Shown here piece after piece: positions 36,847 through 47,576 of a DNA stretch of 64,000 bases. This DNA comes from Ooceraea biroi. Its lineage: Eukaryota > Arthropoda > Insecta > Hymenoptera > Formicidae. A program made the position numbers and the translations under genes. The stretch covers positions 21,732,497 to 21,796,496 of the forward strand of contig NC_039506.1 of NCBI RefSeq assembly GCF_003672135.1, given 5' to 3'. The notes under the pieces are model-generated. The model ran no database searches. It saw only the letters and a list, made by a program, of their open reading frames with translations, and was not told the origin of the DNA. Numbering within the stretch: position 1 is the stretch's first letter; each line of letters starts with the position of its first letter.

Positions 36847-37984
36847 ATCTTGCATCCACGGAACGGCCTGGGAATGCAGAAGCAACAGCGCCCGTATATC
36901 AACGAGATCGTTGATTACAAGGAGTTCATTCGGATGAGTCAGAGATGCTCTTAACGCCACTCATGTATGTTGCCATAATCGCGTTTGCATTACACAGATT
37001 GCGTAATATCTATTGAAATACTAAACATGAGATAACGAATCGCATGTCGTCGTTTTGCAGGCCGGAATCCGGATTGTTTCTATATATCGCATTGTATGTA
37101 ACGAATATTTACGCATATAACTATTTAATAAGTGACGTTGTTCGACCGGCACTCGCGCGTTAATTTGTGCTCGAAATGTCGAACGTGGGAGTGAGCGAGC
37201 GAACGAGCGGACGATTGCAGAACGGCACGATGAGGATCAGTATTTATTTGTATCTATTAAATATTGGTGCGTAACAAACGTTTATTACATATAAACGTAT
37301 CGCACAAATATTTATCGTATATAAATACAAAGCGACGAACTCGCGCGCGCGAATTAACACGCTCGCAGGCTCAAACGTCGAACGGAATGCCAGATGCTAA
37401 TTTACGAGCGGCCGGCTGCCAGCCCGACTTTTTGCATGCGCGACGGAATCTGTATTACAGTTGAAGCATCCGCAAAGCGTCCGTAGTATTTAGCGTGGCA
37501 ATGCACGATGCGGCCGAGAAGAAGCGCGGAAGATACAAGCCAGCCAATTCTACTGGGAATCTAAATCTCACGCGAACGATGCCCACACGCTGGCCGAGAC
37601 TCGTACATACCCGCATTCTCTTGGCGAACGGACAGACTGACAATGTGATTGAGTATTAAATCTCTCTCCCTCCCTCATTTTACGTGCACTCGCGGTTGCA
37701 TTTTCATGAACGCATCGCGTACTCGTACACGATTTAGTAGCGTGATTTATATGGCGCGAGTCTGTTCATTTGCATAAATGTGACATAATGACTTGTGCAT
37801 TCATGAATAGATTTAATTTTCTTCTACTGTTTTTTTATGTAAATGAATTTTACATAAATGAGTGTACGTTCATTGTAATAAAGAAATTATCAGGAAGCAA
37901 ATATGTTCATAATTTAATACTTTTCTCATAATTTCTATTTGTTTGAAAATTTCTATGTATTTCATTGTTGTATTGTGACAGTTG

Positions 37985-38056
37985 TCATCACCACGTGGTC
38001 AATTGACATCACGTGTTCAGTCGTCACCACGTGGTTAATCATCACCACGTGGATAG
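37985..38056. promoter_or_regulatory. Four CACGTG E-boxes in an 18-bp tandem array
   Basis: CACGTG occurs at 37992, 38010, 38028 and 38046, exactly 18 bp apart, inside four diverged 18-bp units (the first is TCATCACCACGTGGTCAA). CACGTG is the canonical site for bHLH dimers such as CLK:CYC, Myc:Max and USF/MITF. The units differ mostly outside the core. Regulatory function is inferred. Confidence 0.55.
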
Positions 38057-40845
38057 GTACTAGTACTGTCATCTTCATGCTGTCCCTCGACCGACTTATC
38101 GTCCACTATCGGTAAAACAGATATCTGTTTGTCGATACGAAAGAACGCAAGTAGGAATCTGCTACATCCACGAATGTAAAGGATTCAGTCTTTAGAATAT
38201 TATCTTGTGGAATGTTACCCTGTGTAAAAAATTTACACGGATAATAGACAATAAATAAAGATAATTCCTCTGAAATAATTGTTATTAAATAATATTATGT
38301 ACGTCTAATCAAAATATTCTTATCTACAGAAAAGTTTTCCACAAAGCGTCATGTTTAAAACGTCGCAGAATCACGTTAATATTTACTTGCATTTTCATCA
38401 GAATTAAATTACGTTCATTAATAATAACATTAATCCCTTTCTAGGAAGAACCATAAATGGATGCTTTACGCGTCCGGATTGTTAGATTCTACACGCATTT
38501 AACGCACATATATAATACTTTAGCATGAGGCGGATGCATTTAACACTAACTTTTGTCTTCCGGGGTCTCGCGGTTTAACAACTGGAACTCGGGCAGCCTC
38601 GTTTGTCAGTTCATTAACGCGCTAACCACGCTGAAAAAAGTCCTCGAAAGATCGTTCGCGCGGGATGCTGCGTTTCAATCAAGCGGCACGGGCTGCTACA
38701 ATGTAGCCTCTCGCCGCGAACGCAATAATCTTATTTGATCGCTCCGAGGGGCGGCTCGGCAAAAATATGAGAAATATACTGTATCGCCGCGCAGCGATTC
38801 TCAACCGCGGCGCCCGAGGGTGTCATGAACATCTCTTCCCGGAGATGCCGCATTGAGAGACACCCGGATTAAACGGATATCGTACGTTACAAATAAATGA
38901 CAAATATATTCCTGCTCGCGCATCGACGATATGCTATTAACGTTTTTCAACGTTTATCCACGCGGAAGCACGCGCCGGCCAGTCCCGGCAAAAGTCGGAG
39001 ATTAGTCGCGCATATTTAGAGGAAGATATTTCTGCGCCATAGAAAATAAATCGTGATTGAATTTCAGATACCGCCGTCTACCGTAATAGAGCACTGGTGT
39101 AAACCGGAATCCGCTTGTTTGTTCACGGCGTTATCTTCCAGACGTAGAGTAATGCCGCGTGCCCGGATCCGGTTTGTACCCGAAGTGCATTCGACCACCA
39201 TCTGTGTTGACAAAAAGAAATTTCATTTCGGGGAACGGGGGGTCGTGTGGAAGCGCGACGCGGGTATCCGAGGGTATCCGCGTCGCAGCTTGCACTGAAT
39301 CTATTCTAATCTGTTCCGCGGCTGTTGTATCTCTCTTTTTTCTCTCTCCCTCTCGGTTGCAAGAACTTCAGCGATAAGCGATTTTGTCCGTGGCTGTAAT
39401 CGCACCGAGAGACGATGCAAAAGGCACCGTTACAATTAGCGTTCGCAACGAGCAATTTCAGATCAGCGCCCGCAGGACAGAGAGAGCCGGTGCCTATCGC
39501 AAGCTCCGATCGGCAGCGCGACTCTGCGCACGCGTGCAAGGCGAAGGTGAAGGCAGATAAATTTCGTTTAATGAAATATCATTAAATCGTGACCGGACCG
39601 TCGTCGGGCGCCTATCGCAAAACTTTTACGGGGCAGGCGAGGAATAAGCGCGAAAGTCGTCGAGGAAAATAAAATTTATGGTGATACGCGGTTGCAACCT
39701 TTCGGGCTCGTGGCGGGACGGGCAACGTCCGGCCGCTCGCGCAATGTTGCGCATGCAGAGAAAAAAAAAGAAAAACAAGCTGCCGCGCACGATTGCAAAT
39801 TTATTCGACTGGTTCCGAGGCCGATTCGTTCCGCGGCGGTATCAACTCTCGCAAGATGACACGTTGATACGACGCTGATGCACGAAAGTGAAATACTCTG
39901 CGAAAGGTCGTCCCAAAAATAGCTCTCAATTTCCCGCGTCATATTACTGGAGAACTTGCCGCCACAGTGCGATGATAAACGTTTTAAAATGATACACAAA
40001 TTTATATATGTACACACGTACGTATGTGTGTATTCCTGTTTTATACATAAATATAGTGACCCAAGGTAATTTCTCGATTGATATTATTTTTGATTGCATA
40101 TTGGTAATCGTAAGATACATATTTACGACTTTGCAACATACTTGCCTTGGAAACCGTTATTCCGGTTAGCATAATTTTGTTAGGATCACCGCGATCGATT
40201 TTTGGATAGCTTTCGAGTCGAAACGAGACACGGAGCGGGACACAAAGGGACTCTCCTCGGCAAGAGGAACGTCACATGTCGCGCGAGAGTGGGCTACGGA
40301 TGGCTGAAATGGCCCGTATTTCAATAATGATAAATCACTCCGATTCGACGCACTGACAGACATGACCGAGCTTGAAGATCTCACCGGGAGATATCACCGT
40401 CAGGGGCCTATCTCGTGGCTCCTATCTAAAGACGCGTACACATCGGCGTGTGATCCCGGATGGCTCGGCCGATGGCCCTTTCGTTCTTTTGTATTGTAGA
40501 TCTTCGTCCCTTTTCGGACCGACCGGTTGTGCCGCAAGTTCCGGACTCCGACTCGAACTCTCCAATGCATATGTGTACACGACTTTACGCACGATCCTAT
40601 ACAGGACGATTTAAGATTGTGCGCTTCTCACAGTCAGCCGAACGCTTTCCTCCGCACAAAATTTCCTATTGTTACCGAGTCGTTCCTCCTATTCGCCTGT
40701 CACGGATTGAGTACACGTCTTTTTTCTTTTATCGCGCATCCGGCACGCCGATAACGCTATTTACCTGTCGGTGATACTGGACGCACGATTCTTACGATAA
40801 TTCTATATTTTGTGATATGTATTTTGGTAACTCTATTCTTAAAAC
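38057..40845. other. Non-coding stretch
   Basis: AT-rich to 38540, then CpG-rich. No gene could be supported. Confidence 0.4.
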
Positions 40846-40858
40846 TAAAAATATATTA

Positions 40859-41086
40859 TGTTCCAACGATTTAATATGAAACCAGTAATTCAATCGATTA
40901 TCCAATAATTTATTTTGACCAAGCTGGCAAAGGTTGATGTTACAAAGCGCACTACGTTTCGACCGACAATATATTCAGCACTTGAAAAGATCGAAACCGT
41001 CGGTCGAAACGTAGTGCGCTTTGTAACATCAACCTTTGCCAGCTTGGTCAAAATAAATTATTGGATAATCGATTAAAAATATATTA
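40859..41086. repeat. Insertion with perfect 76-bp inverted repeat, flanked by 13-bp direct repeats
   Basis: Arms at 40892-40967 and 40999-41074 are exact reverse complements (76 of 76) separated by 31 bp. The block is flanked by the direct repeat TAAAAATATATTA (40846-40858 and 41074-41086), which may be a variable-length target duplication. Around the spacer the plus strand can fold as GCACT/AGTGC and GATCG/CGGTC stems with TGAAAA and GAAACGT between them, a layout like a degenerate hammerhead core of the kind found in Penelope-like retroelement ends. Such a hairpin transcript could feed the siRNA pathway. A foldback assembly artefact is possible. Confidence 0.8.
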
Positions 41087-42738
41087 CAAAATAATACAAT
41101 AATATACTGAGAGTGCTTAAAAATATCAATACATTAATGGATTGCTTTTAAAAGCTAAGGAAAGTTTCATTTTTAATTATGAAGAATTAACATACTTGAG
41201 ACTAGACCGATACTTTTGGAAATTCCCGGTACATCATGATACCATTTCTTTTTTTCGCACGCGATCAGATTATGCTTCTGTGCGTAACGAGGAACTGCTT
41301 TTATTGCACGCTTCTCGCAGTATCATTTGTAATAATTTTCCTTCTAGCGGCTTATTCGCGCCCTGCGCCGGTCAGGACTCATTCATTCTATCGGTCTATC
41401 CCATACGTGCTACGTCGCGCTCATGCCCGGATGCGCGGCACGTAAAGAAATCACGTGAAGATAACTCCTACAAGGAGATATTGTGTTGTGATATACGCCC
41501 GGGTACCCAAGTATTACTCACCGTGAACGTATGTGCATATACGCTGGTTCACGGGTTCTCGCGCGAGAGCAATGAATACAGGATGCGGGATCAATTCAAA
41601 CGATGGATTAAGTGCACTCGAGATCGAGGCCGTAAGAAGGAAGAGAAGGATTCGATGCATCGCCATCAAACTCGTCTCAGAAATGCTTGTGCTATATTCG
41701 GAACTTTTGTGTTACATGGCATCGCGATTTAAAAGCAGGCTCCTCACGTTCCGATAAAATTAATGACGATTACAGTCTTTACTATCCAATCGATACTAGT
41801 TGGATGCAAATTTAACTTTCATTTCTACTTTCGATTTGATCCCGTTCTCGGAGATACATTTAGCGCGACGCCACGCGATTGTTTACTGCCTGCATATCGC
41901 ATCCGGCGAATGCGTTTCTGACATACGGTAGCCGCATGTCCGATGATGTGCTCTTTTCTCCCGTCGCGCTTCTCTCATCGCAGTCATCGTCGCCTCTGTC
42001 GCCGGTCTTTGGCGCATCATCGTGAGTCGCGTCTAACCGCGTCAGCTTTACATCTCACGTGCGCGATACGCAATTTACCGGTCGACGAAGCTGCGCGCGA
42101 GCAAAATCATAGGAATTGCAGGAAAATTTCTCTCAACCGCGTCGTGACAGAACGGAACGCTACTAGAGTTATGAAAGCTTACTTTTCTCATTCCACTGAA
42201 ATATTTACTCGCCCGCTCGTTCGAGTACATTTAGGTCCTCGATGCTTCGACCGGTTGCTGCCTACCCCGACATTAGTATCTACGTCAACGTCTGCGGGTC
42301 GATAGGCAGGAATCGTCTACACCGTCCCCATTTTCCGCGAAGCGTCGGCGTGTCATTACGCGACAGTTTGCGTAATACTATGACATCTTCACGGTCGCGT
42401 TGCCGGGTAGCCCATTTCGCCGGACGCGGGATCATAGAAATTTAACGTCGCGTTCTCCAGCCGTGTACAAACCGCCACCGGTAATTTTCCATCCGTAGAC
42501 AGCGGTAATTTGCGTGCCTTTCAACGCCGGCGAAAATGCACGTGTCTCCAAGCCGGATGCGTAGGTTACGCGTCCCTGACCTAGGACGTCTGGATTTCGC
42601 AACGTTGGAAAAGTCGTCGGCGAGCGATCCCAAGAGAAAAACGTTCAAATACCCTCGCGATAAGAATCGTCCGTAATTACCGTATCGATCATTGCAATTT
42701 CTGCGTTTCACAGCCGAATTGTAAAGTGAAAAGCGAGT

Positions 42739-42744
42739 GCGTGC

Positions 42745-42778
<34 letters not shown>
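42739..42778. repeat. Compound (GT)n(GA)n microsatellite
   Basis: A GCGTGCGT start passes into GT units and then about ten GA units. Confidence 0.95.
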
Positions 42779-42779
<1 letters not shown>

Positions 42780-45053
42780 CCGCTGAGAATTTTACGCAGC
42801 AGTGTGCTAACGATTCGCCGCGTGATCCGGAGTTATCGACGAGATATCCGACGCGCGCGCGAGTTGGAGGTACATAAATCCAGCCTTCCGGTACAATTAA
42901 CGTTCCCGATACCCACGATTCATCGATATTCAGAAACGCGCGGGCAATGCTGCGGGCGGCTTGCATCCCGAACGTAATGCACGGATAAGTCCGAACAGCA
43001 CGAACAGGAACACACGAAGGCCGCGAACCATCCCGCAGAAACCGACCGCCCGGATATTTACATCCCGGATAAAACTATCGGGCGAGAAACGTGCCGGCGC
43101 GCTCTAAAACCGTGCGATAAGAAGCAACGAGAGAAAGGAAGAGAGTAAGAAGGAGAGCCGAGAGACGAGACAACGAGGGCGAGCCCGGAGGCGCACTGTT
43201 CCTATCTCTCTCTCTTTCTCTCTCTTCGGTTGGATACTGTGTTTAAAATCGAACGGAAAGTTAAACCGCGGTGTACCACCGTATCCACTAATAATAGAGC
43301 AGATACTGGAGGGATAGAAATACGACTTCCTCCCCTGGCCACCCCGCGCCGTACCCCGCGTCCTAAAAATAACGGATGGACGTTCGACACACGCCCGTCT
43401 GCGCTCGGTGCGCAGAAAAAGGGCAAGGGCGGCTCGTGGGACGGCTGTCCGATTCAAACGGCAGACACCTCGTATCGCGGCACGTGCTTCCACTTATCTC
43501 GGACGATAAATCAGCTGATCCGTGTTTGCGCCGTGACTCGCGACCCGGGAAAACCGTGTGAACTTGTAACTTGACTCGACTCCTAGACGCGCATTTCGTC
43601 CCCTCAGTCTCGCAGATCCGGAATCCAGACAAAGAGCGACAATCGAGAACCCGGCAGAATCATGTTCAGTGTGACGCGAACACTTTAATGCCGCCGGCCG
43701 CGGTTACAAATTATAAAAAATATCGTGATATGTCATCCGATTTGCATAACGCGACTTTGTCTTATCTTCAATCTCGCCGCGAGCGTTATTAAATTAGCGT
43801 TTAGCGTGTGCTTTACCTACCCCTCTGTCCGCAACCTGCGCGGTGCGTAGCTTCGCGTATTTGCGCGGATTCGATCGAGCAAATGAGAAAACGCGGTCCT
43901 CCATGCAGCCGAGCGCGTTGCGGGTCAAAGGGTCGATACCGGCTGCGGGTCTGCGGACGGTGTTGCGAACCGCATTACGGTTCTATAGGAGAGATATTCC
44001 TGCTATCGATTACCGTACCGCGAGTGTATACGGCAGAAGTGTCTGTACGTGCTGTCGAACGTATGACATGTCATGTGCGACGTGTCTCTACAGAAGTGCC
44101 TTTCGCGATAAACGCGTCGATAAATATATTTGTCGGATCCTGCGCGACGGAGGATATAATTAGAAAGAGCGGATACAATTATATACGCGCGCGGGATCGT
44201 TTTCGTCGATCACGATCTCTGACGCGATATCGCACTCGTTGCTCTAGTAATACTCGCGCGAGAAATTGCGTATCACACGTGAAATTGCACGACGTCGTGC
44301 GTTTCAGGATATCGTTTCAAGACTGGTCAGCATTTATATTTTGCTCTCTATCGAACTCAATTAAATCAGACGCGTAACAGAGTTGTACCTGGTATAACTG
44401 TGATATCGCATCGCGATCTGCGCTCGCGGCAGTGTGCAATTTTTCACGAAAAATTCCGCGTTCTATTTTCGCCGCGTGACGCTTATCACGTAATCGTGCG
44501 AGATCGTATCGCGGATAAACGCACGTGCTGTCCCTTGTGCATTCATCTGTTCCACCTGTCACCGCGCAGTATCACCGGCAGTACCAATTCTTATCCAACA
44601 TCCGCGTTGGTTCATGCAACCGTATTGCCTTTCGCGCGAGAGAAGAATCCAGTCCAGTCTTTTATCGCGTGATGTCCGGGAATACTCTGCAACACCTTTT
44701 CTCTTCTGAACATCCGCGCGTTTGCCGATCAAGAGAGGCGCATACGGCTACGCTCCCAGGCATTGAATGTGTTACCAAGAATTAAAAAATGCGCTTGACC
44801 AACGGCTTTCCCATCAGCGTCCGACTAGGACTCTAAACTCCTCGACGAAACTCGCAGCCGAGAAAAGACGCGACGTCCACGACATCCGGTATAATAACTT
44901 ACGCGCGTTAACGGTTGGGGGTCGTGTGAATCCTGCCTGGTGGCCGTGAAAATTGATTTACGCGGCGCGGCGCGTAAAACGCTCCTCCGTGAACCCGCCG
45001 TTCGATATTGACCTCTCCGTGGGTCGGTCGCTCGTCTCACGCCGGCTGACTCC

Positions 45054-45060
45054 ACTTACC
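45054..45060 (-). promoter_or_regulatory. Perfect splice donor of a possible exon ending at 45060
   Basis: The minus strand reads CTCCCG|GTAAGTGGA. Upstream (about 45061-45250) is open in one frame but no good acceptor was found, so this may be a non-coding first exon or a chance site. Confidence 0.25.
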
Positions 45061-45941
45061 GGGAGCTCGTCTCTAGCGGATCGTTTGCGCTACTGATCGC
45101 GCAAACGGCCGTAAAGCGGTATCCTAACGGAGGCGAGAGGATCGGTCGTTTCGGCGTGGCGAACGGCGCGGAACGGGTTAAAGGCGAGTTAATGGCGACC
45201 CGTCGACGGAGAAACGTCGATAGACAGCCGGCCGGACGACGGCCAATCTTCTCTCCGACAGGACTTTTCCGGCAACCCGTCGCGAGGACCTTCTCGCAGG
45301 CCAGGCGTCCTATCTTCGCGCGATCGCGGCACGCGCATGGTGAAAGTTGCCGCGAAATAAACATCGCGGATAACGATTACGATAAAATCCGACGATACTC
45401 CATCCGTGTGGATGGTTGCCTCGCTTATTCGATTTCCTTCGGATGTATCGATTTCTTTCAACATCTTCCGCGATATTCATTGATGAGACTTCTTGGAGAT
45501 CTCGAAGTTGATTTTTCTCTAGAGGAACTGATCAGATATATCACCTTCTGTTATAATTTCCTCATCTTTAGAATTACATCAATTCTGACTGGAGGCCATA
45601 TCCGACAAAAAGTCAGGTCTCAATCTTCCATTGATTACAATCTGATTATTTAACTCGATTACTATTTTATCCAAAAGCGTACACATGAGAAATACAATTA
45701 CGAAGCTGTTCGGAGACAATCCGGACGCACGCCCAGCTGGCACACGCGGATCGGCCAGGCGAGGACGGCGACCCCGCGTCCAGCGCGATCCTTTGTCAAA
45801 GTCTCTTAATCACGGCGTCATTTCTCAGGCGGAATCTCCCGCGGATCTCCGAGCGTGGAGTACGCGGCGTGACGAACGGCTCAATTATTGTCCGGCGTCC
45901 CCCGGCCGCAGGGAGGGCGCAGCGAAAGGAGACTCACTTAC

Positions 45942-47576
45942 CTCCACGACGGATCTCTGCATATTGGTCCAGCACACTTTGCACGGGCACACGTCCTTAC
46001 TCGTGGTCTCCTTCAGGTTCTCATTCCGCTCGCGATCCCGTACATTACCGGCAGCTTGCGGCGGCGCCGGTGGTACCGGCGGTGGCAACGGACTGGTGGC
46101 CACCTCGAGGCTGTCCGAGCTCGAATTGTGGCGTCGTGGCGGCGTAATGTTGCTGCTGCCGGTGGCGTTCGTCTGCTGCTGGCAGGTCGTCTGCCTTGCG
46201 GCGTCGCATGATCTGCCGTGCTCGTTGGCATTGCCGCACTTGCTGCCGCCGGCATGCGACGGCGACACGTACAGATTCAGCATGCACTTGTTGCTCGGTT
46301 GCTGCGGCTGCGGCCGCAGAAAGTCATCCAGCAGGTAGAAGCTCTGAGCGCGCCACGACCGAGTCGCGCCGCGGATGTCCACGTTCTGCTGCTCCGCGGC
46401 TCTACAGAGCTCGCGAGCTGCCTCCCGAATACTCCTGCAATGCTCGGGTCCATCGTCCAGGTGATGCCGGCTGCGTGCCGGCACGTGTCTGTCGTCGAGC
46501 TCGCGGTCGATCGCTGACTCGCCGTCCTGGTACAGCCTGCGGCTGACCTTGGTTCTGCCGGTGGCGTGACCGAATTCACCGTTCTCTCGGTAAACGTCTC
46601 TGCTGACCCGGGAGACTCGCGCCGAATACGACGTCGGCTGCTGGTAGCGCGCCTTGCAACTTGAGCCGCGCGATTCCGGTTCGCGGTAGTGCTCGCCCTC
46701 GATCATGGATACGCTCATGTTGTGCGACAGAGAGTTCTGGCTGGCGTGTGAGTCACCGCCGCCGCTGCCAGTAGCCGGAGCCCTCAAAAGTGCGCCGAGG
46801 GACCGCCACTTCCGGTCCTGTTGGCTGGTCGACGTGGACGAGACCGAGGATCTCCACTTCCTCTCGTTCGACGGCGACGTCAGCAGACTGTTACCCACAG
46901 ACCACTTGCGCTCATTCGTGGGCGACGTCATCGACGACGGCCACTTCCTCTCGTTCGATGGCGACGCCATCGACGTGCTGGACCACTTGCGCTCCGATGA
47001 CGGCGCGCTGATCGCGGCGGAGCCGTTCAGCTGTTCCTCCCGCTGTCGAGCCTTCCACCAGGACGACGTCGAAGTGAATAGGATCAACGCACCCCGCAGG
47101 GGATTCTGATGATTCTTCCCCGTTCCCTTCGGTGAGAGATCGCGGTCCTTGACCTTGAGCGGGCAGTCCCTGAAGTTGGAGTCGCACTCGCGGTCGCTGA
47201 ACGCAGCGGCGTCGCGCTGCTCCCGCAGGGCGTTCTTCGCGGCCGCCACCTCCTCTTCGTGGTACAAGGTCGCGTTCGTGCTGCGCAGCCGCGGTCGGAT
47301 CCTCACGAAGCCGTAATCGTTGCCGTCTTGAACGACGGAATCGAGCGGCTCGCGGGATTGTTGCTGATGCTGAAGCAGGGAGCAATGAGCGGCCGCCGCC
47401 TGGCCGCCGGACGTGTACTGATGATGACCGTTGCTCAGCTGCAGATCCGGCTGTTGCAGCAGCGTCGAGGTCCTCGCGCGATGACCCTCGCCGGCGGTAC
47501 CACGTTGCAAGCATGAGAAGCTCGCCGAGTGCCGCAAGCTCGAGGGCGTGTTGCCCGGCTGACTCACGCCCAACAT
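45942..47576 (-). CDS. First coding exon of a large unidentified protein (545 codons, partial)
   Basis: This is the clearest gene part in the window. The frame opens at an ATG at 47576 (context GCGACATGT, G at -3). An in-frame TAA lies upstream at 47703-47705 with no ATG between, so this is the first available start. The coding part ends at 45942 in phase 0, immediately before a near-perfect donor (GAG|GTAAGTGAG); the open frame runs 18 more codons into the intron. The predicted segment is hydrophilic and looks mostly disordered. Residues about 50-75 are Gln/Ala/His rich. Residues 195-257 contain five (E/D)RKW repeats (195, 209, 222, 238, 254) in Ser/Thr-rich linkers. Residues 496-508 are proline-rich, and a Cys cluster DVCPCKVCW (528-536) sits just before the donor, so a domain may continue in the next exon. 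No signal peptide or membrane segment is seen. The family is not recognised; a scaffold or cytoskeletal role would only be a guess. The codons are GC3-rich, unlike the flanks. Confidence 0.88.

Larger units (their letters stand above)
34074..37984. other. Non-coding stretch
   Basis: Contains the TAA microsatellite and a GA tract. Two acceptor-like sites on the plus strand (ending 35528 and about 35655) precede a short open frame starting KVPPRILGIPRDM, for which no donor was found. Confidence 0.4.
41087..45941. other. Mostly non-coding stretch, part of the intron after the 545-codon exon
   Basis: Intron 1 of the minus-strand gene must begin at 45941. The 196-codon plus-strand frame at 41142-41732 and the 189-codon one at 43808-44377 have random composition. 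Donor-like minus-strand sites occur at 41514-41519, about 44885 and 45054-45059. Confidence 0.4.

Noticed and set aside
41142..41732. 196-codon plus-strand ORF
   Set aside because: No motif, random amino-acid composition, no start context or splice evidence beyond length.
45685..46338. 217-codon plus-strand ORF
   Set aside because: Mostly antisense to the end of the 545-codon exon; composition is that of reversed GC3-rich coding sequence.
46912..47514. 200-codon minus-strand ORF in another frame
   Set aside because: Overlaps the better-supported frame and has the low-complexity look of a +1/+2 shadow.
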